Assembly (NCBI RefSeq): GCF_020736365.1
Contig: NZ_CP085988.1
Span: 2,920,001 to 2,984,000 of the forward strand
Direction of reading: 5' to 3'
Source: Clostridium sp. M62/1
Lineage (GTDB): Bacteria; Bacillota; Clostridia; Lachnospirales; Lachnospiraceae
DNA length: 64,000 nucleotides
Of this stretch, positions 28,539 through 37,033 are shown piece after piece. The notes under the pieces were generated by a model. It had not been told where the DNA came from. It was given only the letters and a program-made list of their open reading frames with translations, and made no database searches. How positions within the stretch are numbered: the first letter of the stretch is position 1; each line of letters starts with the position of its first letter. Position numbers and translations under genes: made by a program.

Positions 28539-28567
28539 ATTCTACCTGAATGTTTGGCGATTGTCAA
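28539..28567 (-). promoter_or_regulatory. Sigma-A promoter of the small membrane protein-birA operon
   Basis: Minus strand TTGACA (28562-28567), 17-bp spacer, TAGAAT (28539-28544). Confidence 0.83.
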
Positions 28568-28683
28568 AAGTTCTTAGATTCCAAACCCTGTCATACTGCC
28601 TGTCCTTGGGGCATATATTTTTATATGTCACATGAGTGCGCAGCCTGCAGAAGCTGCCTGCCAAATTTTTCAGGGGGGATTTT

Positions 28684-28830
28684 ATGATTATTCATCCAGT
28701 TTTCGGAGCCATCATGAGATACAGAATTGTCCAGAATGCGGCAGAGGCCTACTACCGGTATAAGATGAAGCGCCCCTGCTTCATTATGGAGCAGAACAGC
28801 CGGTGGACGTTAGTGACCATTGAGCGGTAG
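28684..28830 (+). CDS. Small hypothetical protein (48 aa)
   Basis: ATG 28684 follows AGGGGGG by five bases. The 48-residue product is basic and rich in Tyr/Arg (IMRYRIVQNAAEAYYRYKMK) with no membrane segment or known domain. A hairpin lies just after the stop. It is the only plus-strand gene in this stretch. A frame extension to 28636 has no ribosome site. Not recognised; coding status rests on the ribosome site and flanking hairpin. Confidence 0.5.
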   Translation: MIIHPVFGAIMRYRIVQNAAEAYYRYKMKRPCFIMEQNSRWTLVTIER

Positions 28831-28858
28831 GCCGAAACGGGCAATCCTGCGATCAAAC

Positions 28859-28891
28859 AAAGGCGGAGACTTGTTTTAAGCCTCCGCCTTT
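28859..28891. terminator. Hairpin between convergent small gene and SPFH gene
   Basis: AAAGGCGGAG (28859-28868) pairs with CTCCGCCTTT (28882-28891), 10 bp. T-run is weak on both sides. Confidence 0.6.
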
Positions 28892-28933
28892 CATATCTCT
28901 CTAGCTCTGTCTGCCTTTTCCTGACTCTTACTC

Positions 28934-29866
28934 TTACGGATTCTCGTCCTTTGCCCCAACCTCTGCCAGAGATTTCACAAGACCGGCGATTCCCTGAATC
29001 TCAGACGGAATGATAATCTTGGTGGCCTTTCCGTCAGCGGCCTTGGCAAATGCCTCCAGACTCTTTAACTGAAGCACCGCATTGTCTGCGCCGGCTTCCT
29101 TGATGAAACGGATACCGTCTGCATTCGCCTGCTGTACCTTCAAGATAGCCTCGGCACGTCCCTCTGCCTCCTTGATCATCTTCTGCTTTTCAGCCTCGGC
29201 GCGCAGGATGGCAGCCTCCTTCTCAGCCTCTGCCTCCAGGATGGCGGATTCCTTCTGTCCCTCTGCCACAAGGATGGTGGATTTCTTCTCACCCTCTGCC
29301 CTGAGGATAGCCTCTCGCCTTTCCCTCTCCGCCTTCATCTGCTTTTCCATGGCATCCTGAATGGCTGCCGGCGGAATAATATTCTTTAACTCTACGCGGT
29401 TTACCTTGATTCCCCACGGATCTGTGGCCACGTCGAGAGCTGCCCTCATCTTTGTGTTGATCGTTTCTCTGGAGGTGAGCGTCTGGTCAAGCTCCAGATC
29501 TCCGATAATGTTTCTGAGCGTCGTGGCAGTCAGATTTTCAATCGCCATAATAGGATTTTCCACACCGTAGGCGAACAGCTTCGGATCGGTGATCTGGAAG
29601 AATACGACCGTGTCAATCTTCATGGTTACGTTATCCTTCGTAATAACCGGCTGCGGTGCGAAATCCACTACCTGTTCTTTCAAAATCACTCTCTTTGCCA
29701 CATGGTCGATAAACGGCACTCTGAAATGCACGCCCACGGACCAGGTTGCCAGATAGGCTCCCAATCTCTCCACCACAAGGGCCTGAGCCTGCGGTACGAT
29801 TTTGATACAGGAAAAAAGTATCAATAGCACGATGACCACAAGAATAATAAAAGCAATAAATGGCAT
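28934..29866 (-). CDS. SPFH/band-7 membrane protein (QmcA/stomatin-like)
   Basis: 310 aa. One N-terminal membrane helix, the band-7 domain (QALVVERLGAYLATWSVGVH to about residue 190), then a long Ala/Glu/Lys coiled coil with repeated RAEGEKKSTILVAEGQKESA-type heptads. Proteins of this type oligomerise at the membrane and organise lipid domains. It lies one base after the NfeD-like gene, a classic pairing, and shares its promoter. Confidence 0.93.
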   Translation of the reverse strand: MPFIAFIILVVIVLLILFSCIKIVPQAQALVVERLGAYLATWSVGVHFRVPFIDHVAKRVILKEQVVDFAPQPVITKDNVTMKIDTVVFFQITDPKLFAYGVENPIMAIENLTATTLRNIIGDLELDQTLTSRETINTKMRAALDVATDPWGIKVNRVELKNIIPPAAIQDAMEKQMKAERERREAILRAEGEKKSTILVAEGQKESAILEAEAEKEAAILRAEAEKQKMIKEAEGRAEAILKVQQANADGIRFIKEAGADNAVLQLKSLEAFAKAADGKATKIIIPSEIQGIAGLVKSLAEVGAKDENP

Positions 29867-29867
29867 A

Positions 29868-30305
29868 CTACTGTCCCTCCTTGACTTTCCTCACCATCAG
29901 TTTGACTCCCTGAACCTCTGTGATCTCAACCAGAGCGCCCTCCTCAATGGGGCTTCCGTCTGAGGAGCGGGCCGTCCACTCCTGGCCCTCCACCACAGCT
30001 GCCCCCGAGGCGCTGTCATTGTCCACGGCCTCTGTGATCCTGGCCTTCTTTCCGATGAGCCCTTCCACATTCGTCTTTACCGTATTCTTATTGATATATC
30101 TCACGGCCAAAGGCCTGGTAAAAATAAGGAGCACACAGGAAACGATAAAGAACACAGCCACCTGCCCGTATCTCTCCATTCCTGTAAAGGTCAGAAAAAA
30201 CGAAACGAGCGCTCCTATGGCAAACCAGATCGTGCAGAGATTCAGCGTCGCCGCCTCAATTCCTATCAGTATTACAAAAGCTGCCAGCCATACAACCCAT
30301 TCCAT
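29868..30305 (-). CDS. NfeD-like membrane protein
   Basis: 145 aa. Two to three membrane helices at the N-terminus and a C-terminal OB-fold (GKKARITEAV ... GALVEITEVQGVKLMVRK). It is the short NfeD form without a protease domain. Such proteins partner with SPFH proteins, as encoded next door. Start ATG 30305 follows AGAGAGGAGTG. Confidence 0.9.
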   Translation of the reverse strand: MEWVVWLAAFVILIGIEAATLNLCTIWFAIGALVSFFLTFTGMERYGQVAVFFIVSCVLLIFTRPLAVRYINKNTVKTNVEGLIGKKARITEAVDNDSASGAAVVEGQEWTARSSDGSPIEEGALVEITEVQGVKLMVRKVKEGQ

Positions 30306-30364
30306 AAATTCTCACTCCTCTCTGGCTGATCTTATGAACCAGGTTCTCACTGTATGTATGAGCT

Positions 30365-30393
30365 AGTATACCCTGTTTTCAGACTTTTTTCAA
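30365..30393 (-). promoter_or_regulatory. Sigma-A promoter of the NfeD-SPFH operon
   Basis: Minus strand TTGAAA (30388-30393), 17-bp spacer, TATACT (30365-30370). Confidence 0.85.
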
Positions 30394-30419
30394 GCTTTGT
30401 CAGGAATATTTAAGAAAAT

Positions 30420-30434
30420 TGTCAATATTTGACA
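30420..30434. other. 15-bp perfect palindrome upstream of the NfeD promoter
   Basis: TGTCAA-TAT-TTGACA just past the methyltransferase stop and 27 bp upstream of the NfeD -35. A candidate operator, or chance in AT-rich DNA. Confidence 0.4.
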
Positions 30435-30437
30435 TAA

Positions 30438-31274
30438 TTAATCTATCTTCTGCCCCTTCCCGTTTCTCCTCTGTCTCGCCGTTTCGTACATGAGGATGGA
30501 GGCCGCTACAGCCGCGTTCAGAGACTCCACCTTTCCCAGCATGGGAATTTTAATATATGCATCGGCCAGCTCTGCCGTCTCGTCGCTCAGCCCGTTGGCC
30601 TCGTTTCCAATCAGAAAGCCCGTACTCCCTGTATAATCCTGCTGGTCATAATTTTTCTCTCCCTTCAGATGAGCCGCGTACAGGCGGACACCGGCCTGCT
30701 TAACTCTCCTGACGGCGTCGGCCAGATCCTCCACATAGACGAAGGGAACCCGGTATACAGAGCCCATCGTAGAGCGGATTACCTTGGGATTATAGATATC
30801 TGCTGTGGTGCTGTTCATGATCACGCCTGTAATCCCGGCCCCCTCCCCGGCCCGCAGAATTGTTCCCAGATTTCCGGGATCCTGGAGGGTTTCCAGAATC
30901 ACAAGCTGAGCCGGAGCCTTCTCCTGTGTATGTTCGTCTCCCTCCTTCCTCTCTCCCAAAATATCTGAGAGCTCATAGGAAAACTGCCTGCACAGTGCCA
31001 GAATGCCCTGGGGCGTCTGGGTATCGGCCATTGCCTTCATTACCTCGCCGGTCACCGTCTCATAGCGGCAGCCGGCAAGCAGGCGGTCTGCCTCCTCGCC
31101 CTGCTGCCTTAAAAAACTCTCTGTCACATAAGTGCGGTGAAGCCTCTCTTTCGGGAGCTCCGAGAACATCTTCTCGCCCTCTACGATAAACAGCCCGCTC
31201 TCTCTTCTGGCTTTCGCCTTTTTGGCAATCGCCGATACCTGCTTCACCTGTGAATTTGACGTGCTGGTTATCAT
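30438..31274 (-). CDS. TrmH/SpoU family RNA 2'-O-methyltransferase
   Basis: 278 aa. An N-terminal RNA-binding L30e-like domain (LFIVEGEKMFSEL) is followed by the SPOUT knot domain with ETLQDPGNLGTILRAGE (motif 1), FLIGNEANGLSDE (motif 2) and IPMLGKVESLNAAVAASI (motif 3), which bind AdoMet. It methylates ribose in rRNA or tRNA; the site cannot be told. Its start overlaps the nadE stop by 4 bp, so the two are coupled. Confidence 0.93.
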   Translation of the reverse strand: MITSTSNSQVKQVSAIAKKAKARRESGLFIVEGEKMFSELPKERLHRTYVTESFLRQQGEEADRLLAGCRYETVTGEVMKAMADTQTPQGILALCRQFSYELSDILGERKEGDEHTQEKAPAQLVILETLQDPGNLGTILRAGEGAGITGVIMNSTTADIYNPKVIRSTMGSVYRVPFVYVEDLADAVRRVKQAGVRLYAAHLKGEKNYDQQDYTGSTGFLIGNEANGLSDETAELADAYIKIPMLGKVESLNAAVAASILMYETARQRRNGKGQKID

Positions 31275-33271
31275 GAGCGCACCTCCGAAGCGTGCTCCTC
31301 CCTGCTCTCAAGCGCCTCGACCTCTTCCAGCCACAGGCGGCTCACCGCATCGCTGGGCATCCTCAGATCTCCGCGTGGCGATACTGCCGCGGAGCCTACC
31401 TTAGGGCCGTCCGGCAGGCAGGAACGCTTAAACTGCTGATTGAAAAATCTCCTGTAAAATACCTTGAGCCATTTGAGAATGGTTTTTCTGTCATAGGCTC
31501 CGTCAAAAGCAAAGACGGCCAGTCGGAAAATCTTGCCGGGATGGTATCCGTATCTGAGAATGTAGTAGAGGAAGAAGTCGTGAAGCTCATAGGGCCCTAC
31601 CAGATCCTCTGTCTTCTGGGCAATGGTTCCGTTGTCCTCCGGCGGAAGCAGCTCCGGACTCACCGGAGTGTCGAGAATGTCGAGAAGCACGTTTTTAAGC
31701 TCCTCCTCCCCGCAGGTGTCAGCAAAGTACCTTACCAGATGGCGCACCAGTGTCTTCGGCACGGAGGCGTTGACGCCGTACATGGACATATGATCCCCGT
31801 TGTAGGTGGCCCAGCCCAGCGCCAGCTCCGACATGTCTCCTGTGCCGATAACCATTCCTCCGGCCTGGTTTGCAATATCCATGAGAACCTGCGTCCTCTC
31901 TCTGGCCTGGGAGTTTTCATAGGTCACATCGTGGACGGAAGGATCGTGGTTGATATCCCGGAAGTGGGTATTGACTGCATCGCGGATGTCCACCTCCATC
32001 AGCGTCGCCCCCAGCTTTCTCGTCAGAAGGCAGGCATTATTGTAGGTGCGGTCTGTGGTGCCGAAGCAGGGCATGGTCACAGAGTAAATCTGGCTCCTGG
32101 GAATCCCTGCCATGTCAAAGGCCTTCACGGTCACTAACAAGGCCAGAGTGGAATCAAGCCCTCCTGATATTCCCACCACGGCATTTTGGCAGTGGGTGTG
32201 AACCAGGCGCTTTTTCAGGCCCATGGCCTGAATCATCAGAATTTCCTCGCATCTTCTTGCCCTGTCGGCCTCATTGCCCGGCACGAAGGGGGATGGATCG
32301 ACAAAGCGCTCCAGGCTGTCATAGCCGGAGTTTTTCGCTTCCTGCCCATTTTCCTCCCCCCATGTTTTTTCCTCATCGAGATCCAGCTCGAACTCCACGA
32401 AGAGATAATCCTCCCTGCCCTCTGTCTGGTAGGTCGTCATCCTCCTGCGCTCGCATTCCAGCCTCTCCAGATCAATGTCCGCGTAGATGGTCTCGTTCTC
32501 AAACCGCCTGGACTCCCGCAGGATATTTCCATTTTCCGCAATAATATTCTGTCCGCCGAACACCAGATCCTGGGTGGACTCTCCTTCCCCTGCATTGGCA
32601 TAGACATAGGCACACAGAAGCCTTGCAGACTGACCGGAAATCAGGCTTCTCCTGTAATCAGCCTTTCCCGTGGTCTCATCGCTGGCAGAACAGTTCACGA
32701 TCACCGTGGCCCCTGCCGCCGCATGGGCAATACTCGGCGGGTTCAGAACCCAGACGTCCTCACAGATCTCAGCTCCCACTGCCAGGTTTTCCACATTTTT
32801 GCAGGAAAAAATAATCTTCGTTCCGAGGGGAATCTTCTGCCCGTCAAACTCCACTGTCACTGTGCCGAACTCCCATGGATTAAAATGGCGCCTCTCGTAG
32901 AACTCAGAGTAGTTTGGAATCCAGATTTTCGGCACAAGGCCCAGGATACAGCCGTTCTGGATGGCTGCCGCCACATTGTAGAGCTTATTGTTATACTCCC
33001 ACGGAAGTCCCACAAAAACCAGCATATCGCTTCCGGCAGTAAAGGCCGCAAGAGCCTTCAGCTCCCTCTTTACAGCCGTCAGAAGAGGCTTCTGGATAAA
33101 CAGATCCCCGCAGGTGTAGGCAGTCAGACAGAGCTCCGGGAATACCATGATTTTGGCCTTCTTTTCCCTTCCCTCTCCGATCAGCCGGCAGATCTCCTCC
33201 CTGTTAAACTGCACATCGGCTACCTTTACCTCAGGAGTGGCCGCAGCCACCCGTAAAAATCCATCTCTCAT
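31271..33271 (-). CDS. nadE: Glutamine-dependent NAD+ synthase
   Basis: 666 aa. The N-terminal nitrilase-type glutaminase domain has its Glu in FPELCLTAY and catalytic Cys in GAEICEDVW; the C-terminal synthetase domain has the ATP pyrophosphatase loop GISGGLDSTLALL. It turns nicotinate adenine dinucleotide into NAD+ with glutamine-derived ammonia and ATP. ATG 33271 follows AAGGAGATTACACA; the frame runs on to 33472 but that part is Arg/Glu-rich low-complexity and lacks a ribosome site. Confidence 0.95.
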   Translation of the reverse strand: MRDGFLRVAAATPEVKVADVQFNREEICRLIGEGREKKAKIMVFPELCLTAYTCGDLFIQKPLLTAVKRELKALAAFTAGSDMLVFVGLPWEYNNKLYNVAAAIQNGCILGLVPKIWIPNYSEFYERRHFNPWEFGTVTVEFDGQKIPLGTKIIFSCKNVENLAVGAEICEDVWVLNPPSIAHAAAGATVIVNCSASDETTGKADYRRSLISGQSARLLCAYVYANAGEGESTQDLVFGGQNIIAENGNILRESRRFENETIYADIDLERLECERRRMTTYQTEGREDYLFVEFELDLDEEKTWGEENGQEAKNSGYDSLERFVDPSPFVPGNEADRARRCEEILMIQAMGLKKRLVHTHCQNAVVGISGGLDSTLALLVTVKAFDMAGIPRSQIYSVTMPCFGTTDRTYNNACLLTRKLGATLMEVDIRDAVNTHFRDINHDPSVHDVTYENSQARERTQVLMDIANQAGGMVIGTGDMSELALGWATYNGDHMSMYGVNASVPKTLVRHLVRYFADTCGEEELKNVLLDILDTPVSPELLPPEDNGTIAQKTEDLVGPYELHDFFLYYILRYGYHPGKIFRLAVFAFDGAYDRKTILKWLKVFYRRFFNQQFKRSCLPDGPKVGSAAVSPRGDLRMPSDAVSRLWLEEVEALESREEHASEVRS

Positions 33272-33363
33272 TGTGTAATCTCCTTGTTTACTTCTTTTCG
33301 CAGAGCTGCCGTCCGGCAGATCCGCCTGCCTCTGCGGCATCGTTTCTTCTAATGTCGTTTCTT

Positions 33364-34734
33364 CTAATGTCCTTTTTTCTTCCTGTCTCCTGCCTGTCCC
33401 AGCCACCGGCCCCATTTCATATAGGCCAGATCCATGAGAACCGTCGTCGCCCAGGTTATGGGATAGCACCACATGACCGCATCAAAGCTGGGAAACAGAG
33501 GGACAAACAGATTAATGTAAATCACCCGCAGCACGCACATGTTTCCCACGGAAATCAGCATGGTCTGCATGGATTTTCCCGCTCCTCTCATGGTTCCCAT
33601 CAGAATCTGGTGGGCTGAAAGCAGGAGATAAAACGGAACCATAACAATCATGGTCTTAATTCCATAGGAGATAACCCCGGGCTCCGAAGAAAAGATCTCC
33701 AGAACCGAGTGGGCTTTAAAAAACAGAAGCACAGATACGCCTACCGTGTAAATGGAACAGATAGCCATTCCCTGGAACAGCCCCTTCTTTACCCGATCCA
33801 TCCTCCTGGCTCCGATGTTCTGTCCTGTAAAGGTCGTGGCGGCCATACAGAAGCTCTGCATAGGCAGGACCACAAAGCCGTCCACCTTATTGTAGGCCCC
33901 GAAGCCGGCCATGGCCATGGCGCCGTACACATTTACATTGGCCTGGACAATCACATTGGAAAGGGAGATGATCGACTGCTGTATGCCGCTCGGAATTCCC
34001 ATATTCAGAATGCGCTTCATCATCCGGAAATCAATCTTCAGTTTTTTAAGCTCCAGCCGGTAGATATCGTCTGAGGTCATCAGCGCCCACACCGTCAGCA
34101 CGGCTGAGATAAGCTGGGAAATAATTGTAGCCCATGCCACACCGTCCACTCCCATGTGAAGCTGGCTTACAAAGAAGAGATCCAGGACAATGTTTACTAC
34201 CGATGACACACACAGATAGTAGAGAGGCCTCATAGAATCTCCCACTGCCCGCAGAATTCCCGCTCCCATATTGTAGACCAGATTGAAGGTGGCCCCCAGA
34301 AAATAGATCCTGAAATACAGATTGGAGTTTGCAAGCACCTCCTCCGGTGTTTTCATCCACCGCAGGATGACCGGGGAAAACGCTACACCGATGACGGTCA
34401 GCACCACGCCTCCCACCAGGCTCAGGGCCATGGACGTGTGGACTGCCCAGCTCATCTTTTCTGCACTTTTGGCCCCGTAATACTGGGAAATAATCACTCC
34501 TGCTCCAACGGAAATTCCCATGAACATTCCGATAATCAGGTTGATCAGCGAGTTGCTGGAACCCACAGCCGCCAGGGCCTCGCTGCCGATAAACTGTCCC
34601 ACCACCACAGAATCCACTGTATTGTAGAGCTGCTGGAACAGATTTCCGATCAGCAGAGGGATGGAAAAGGCAATGAGCTGCTTCCATATTACCCCCTCCG
34701 TCATCAGGACGCTGTTCTTCTTTTGTTTTTTCAT
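33364..34734 (-). CDS. MATE family efflux transporter
   Basis: 456 aa with 12 membrane helices in two halves. The family N-terminus is clear (WKQLIAFSIPLLIGNLFQQL, YNTVDSVVVGQF). It exports cationic drugs or metabolites in exchange for Na+ or H+. A minus-strand TATAAT box (34766-34771) lies 30 bp upstream, though with a poor -35, so it may be transcribed from there as well as from tcdA. It ends 92 bp before nadE. Confidence 0.92.
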   Translation of the reverse strand: MKKQKKNSVLMTEGVIWKQLIAFSIPLLIGNLFQQLYNTVDSVVVGQFIGSEALAAVGSSNSLINLIIGMFMGISVGAGVIISQYYGAKSAEKMSWAVHTSMALSLVGGVVLTVIGVAFSPVILRWMKTPEEVLANSNLYFRIYFLGATFNLVYNMGAGILRAVGDSMRPLYYLCVSSVVNIVLDLFFVSQLHMGVDGVAWATIISQLISAVLTVWALMTSDDIYRLELKKLKIDFRMMKRILNMGIPSGIQQSIISLSNVIVQANVNVYGAMAMAGFGAYNKVDGFVVLPMQSFCMAATTFTGQNIGARRMDRVKKGLFQGMAICSIYTVGVSVLLFFKAHSVLEIFSSEPGVISYGIKTMIVMVPFYLLLSAHQILMGTMRGAGKSMQTMLISVGNMCVLRVIYINLFVPLFPSFDAVMWCYPITWATTVLMDLAYMKWGRWLGQAGDRKKKGH

Positions 34735-34824
34735 TTAACCCCTCCCTCACGCTCAGTTATTTTTCATTATACACATGTTTCTGATAAAAAGGAACTGGTT
34801 GGGGAAAAGATCATCTGCCTGTAC

Positions 34825-35634
34825 TTAATGTATTCCTGTCAGATCCCTGATTACCTGGCCGGCGATCATGATTCCGGCTGCCGGCGGGACAAAGGACACA
34901 CTGCCGGGAATGGCCCGCTTTCTGGGAGCCTGCGCGTCTTCCTGGGGATGCCCTTTTTCCAGACCGTCTTTGGGAACATCTCCGGCAGGCTCCTGCTCTT
35001 CCGTCTGAGCAGAGGGGGGAACCGGCTTTAACGGCGGCTCTGTGGAATACAAAACCTTAAGCGACTCGATTCCTCTTTTTTTCAGCTCTCTCCTCATTAC
35101 CCTGCACAGAGGGCACACAGAGGTTTCCGTAATATCCGCAATTTTAAACAGCTCCGGGTGCAGCTTATTGCCGGTTCCCATGGATGCGATCAGAGGAATC
35201 CCATGCTTCTTTGCAAATTCTGCCAAAGCGATCTTTGCCGCCACCGTATCGATGGCGTCCACAATATAATCCAGCTTCTCTGTCACCCCGCAGAGCAGCT
35301 CCTCGAGATTTTCCGGAAGCACGAAGGCCTCGATTGTGATAACCTCCGTATCCGGGCAGATCTCGTGGATGATATTCTCCATCACCTTTGTCTTAAATTT
35401 CCCTATGGTGCTCTGAAAGGCCACACTCTGGCGGTTTATATTGCTCCTCGAGACCACATCGCTGTCTGCCAGCACCAGCCGTCCGACGCCTCCTCTGGCC
35501 AGGGCCTCTATACAGTGGGAGCCCACTCCCCCCACGCCGAATACGGCTACCGTACTCTCCCCCAGACGGCTCAGCCCCTCTGTCCCAAGGAGCATCCCGG
35601 CCCTCTCAAATTCTTCCATTTTTTCTGTATGCAT
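34825..35634 (-). CDS. tcdA: tRNA threonylcarbamoyladenosine dehydratase TcdA (ThiF/E1-like)
   Basis: 269 aa. Rossmann motif AVFGVGGVGSHCIEALARGG, SDVVSRSNINRQ and the DAIDTVAAK segment are typical of the TcdA/CsdL group, which cyclises t6A37 in tRNA with ATP. Zn-type Cys are limited to VCPLC. A Pro/Glu/Lys-rich insertion of about 45 residues (around SAQTEEQEPAGDVPKDG) interrupts the C-terminal part before SFVPPAAGIMIAG; most homologues lack it. ATG 35634 has no ribosome site directly upstream: AAGGAGG lies on the far side of a 10-bp hairpin (35644-35668). Confidence 0.9.
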   Translation of the reverse strand: MHTEKMEEFERAGMLLGTEGLSRLGESTVAVFGVGGVGSHCIEALARGGVGRLVLADSDVVSRSNINRQSVAFQSTIGKFKTKVMENIIHEICPDTEVITIEAFVLPENLEELLCGVTEKLDYIVDAIDTVAAKIALAEFAKKHGIPLIASMGTGNKLHPELFKIADITETSVCPLCRVMRRELKKRGIESLKVLYSTEPPLKPVPPSAQTEEQEPAGDVPKDGLEKGHPQEDAQAPRKRAIPGSVSFVPPAAGIMIAGQVIRDLTGIH

Positions 35635-35643
35635 AGCTAAAAC

Positions 35644-35676
35644 AGAGGGATGCGGCAGGCATCCCTCTTCCTCCTT
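35644..35676 (-). promoter_or_regulatory. Hairpin placed between the ribosome site and the tcdA start
   Basis: Minus strand order: AAGGAGGA (35676-35669), stem AGAGGGATGC / GCATCCCTCT (10 bp perfect, 5-base loop), nine bases, ATG 35634. Folding brings the ribosome site to a normal distance from the start. Opened, the same site would serve an 18-codon ORF (ATG 35662, stop 35606-35608) in another frame. Confidence 0.6.
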
Positions 35677-35869
35677 GTTGTTTTATGATTGTGCAGCCCT
35701 TCCTGCAGGCTCTGGCTCTCGCAGCCTTCAGAACCTCCTGGCCGGCAGCCTGTGTGCGGAAAGCTGCCTCTTTCCGTGACTATTATTAATGCTATTGCTG
35801 TTTTCGTCAAGCCTTTTTGCCAGGATCCGCCCGGCGGAAATTATCCGGCACCTATCCCGTGAAGACCTG

Positions 35870-36766
35870 CTACTCCATCGGCGCCTGATAAAATTTTCCG
35901 TAAAACTGGGTGGTTTTAAACTGGTTAACGATAACGTGAGGATCCGCCTCTCTCATCAGAGCTACTATGTCAGCCGCCTCATAGGCAGACACAACGGTAT
36001 GGAGGACGTACATCTTCCGCCCGCTGTAGCCGCCTACAGCCTCCACACAGGATATTCCATGACGGTACTGTCCCACATAGACCTTCATCACCTGCTCTGC
36101 CTTTTCCGTCGTGATCTGGAGCGTCACCCTCTCGTACCTGTGATGGAAGGAGGAGATGGTCTTTGTGCTGATGAACTGGAAGATGATAGAGTAACCGGCT
36201 CCCATCCATCCGAAGATCAGTCCAAAAATACAGAACAGCACCACATTTCCCACAAAAACCCAGGTCCAGATAGACTGTCCTGTCTTGTTTGACACATAGA
36301 GGGCGATAAAGTCCGTCCCCCCTGTGGAGGCATTTCCCTTAAGAGCAATCACGATGGACGTGCCCAGTAAGAAGCCGCCGAAAATAACATTGAGCATGAT
36401 GTCGTCAAACATCGGGGTAAAGTGAAATATCTGAAGAAAGAGGCTGGAGCAGGCAACCTGAATCAGTGAAAATACGGTAAACCTGAGGCTGATGCTCCGG
36501 CTGCACAGCAGGGCAACCGGTATATTGAGAGCCAGCATGCCCAGCGAGGTGGAAAAGCTGTGGCCAAAGAGAGAGGTCACCATATCGATCAGGATGGCGA
36601 TCCCCGTAAAGCCCCCTGACAGAAGTCCTGCCGGCCGGATAAATACCTGGATCACAAAGGACTGCAGAAGAGCAGACAGCACCACCGCTGCCAGGGTCAC
36701 TGCATTCCTCACCTTCTTTTTCTTTCCCATCTCCTTTATATTTGCTGCAACCTGAAATACTCCCAT
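35870..36766 (-). CDS. YitT family membrane protein with DUF2179 domain
   Basis: 298 aa from ATG 36766, preceded by GGAGG at eight bases; a frame extension to 36814 has no ribosome site. Five or six membrane helices with the YitT pattern (FIRPAGLLSGGFTGIAILID, GNASTGGTDFIALYVS) and a C-terminal cytoplasmic DUF2179 domain (ERVTLQITTEKAEQVMKVYV). Function of the family is not firmly known. It has its own promoter and a long, structured leader. A second YitT gene lies at 48041-48907. Confidence 0.9.
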   Translation of the reverse strand: MGVFQVAANIKEMGKKKKVRNAVTLAAVVLSALLQSFVIQVFIRPAGLLSGGFTGIAILIDMVTSLFGHSFSTSLGMLALNIPVALLCSRSISLRFTVFSLIQVACSSLFLQIFHFTPMFDDIMLNVIFGGFLLGTSIVIALKGNASTGGTDFIALYVSNKTGQSIWTWVFVGNVVLFCIFGLIFGWMGAGYSIIFQFISTKTISSFHHRYERVTLQITTEKAEQVMKVYVGQYRHGISCVEAVGGYSGRKMYVLHTVVSAYEAADIVALMREADPHVIVNQFKTTQFYGKFYQAPME

Positions 36767-36896
36767 TTTACTTTCCTCCGCCTGCCGGTGCGCTCCGGCT
36801 TTTTCACTATACATTACAGATATCTTTCCCAGAATTCCTGAAAACTTGCCGCAATAAAAGCACAGCTGCAGCCCGCGCCGGCTAACAGCCCCGCAA

Positions 36897-36939
36897 AATG
36901 AAAAAGAACCGTTTCTCCCCCTAGAAAACGGCTCTTTTG
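36897..36939 (-). terminator. Terminator-like hairpin inside the yitT leader
   Basis: Minus strand stem AAAAGAGCCGTTT / AAACGGTTCTTTT (36926-36938 with 36902-36914, one G-U), ending in five T. It lies about 45-75 bp past the yitT promoter and 130 bp before the yitT start, so it would either attenuate yitT or end a short RNA. Confidence 0.7.
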
Positions 36940-36983
36940 GTCACGTTCTGCAGACCGATACATTGAATAGTTTTGCTTTGTTC

Positions 36984-37012
36984 AATATAACATTTTAAAA
37001 CAAATCTGTCAA
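36984..37012 (-). promoter_or_regulatory. Sigma-A promoter upstream of yitT
   Basis: Minus strand TTGACA (37007-37012), 17-bp spacer, TATATT (36984-36989). Near-consensus. The leader to the yitT start would be about 210 nt. The MITE insertion starts 22 bp upstream of the -35. Confidence 0.85.
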
Positions 37013-37033
37013 TGCATTTTCTGTCATTTTGCA

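Noticed and set aside
32186..33256. 356-codon plus-strand open frame
   Set aside because: Antisense to nadE, whose domains and motifs are unmistakable; no family pattern in the antisense product.
33272..33472. 67-codon N-terminal extension of nadE
   Set aside because: Low-complexity Glu/Arg/Thr sequence without ribosome site; ATG 33271 has AAGGAGATT ahead of it.
36900..36984. Known riboswitch in the yitT leader
   Set aside because: I compared it by eye with guanidine, fluoride, purine, SAM, PreQ1, ZTP and T-box core motifs and saw no match; only the promoter and terminator are supported.
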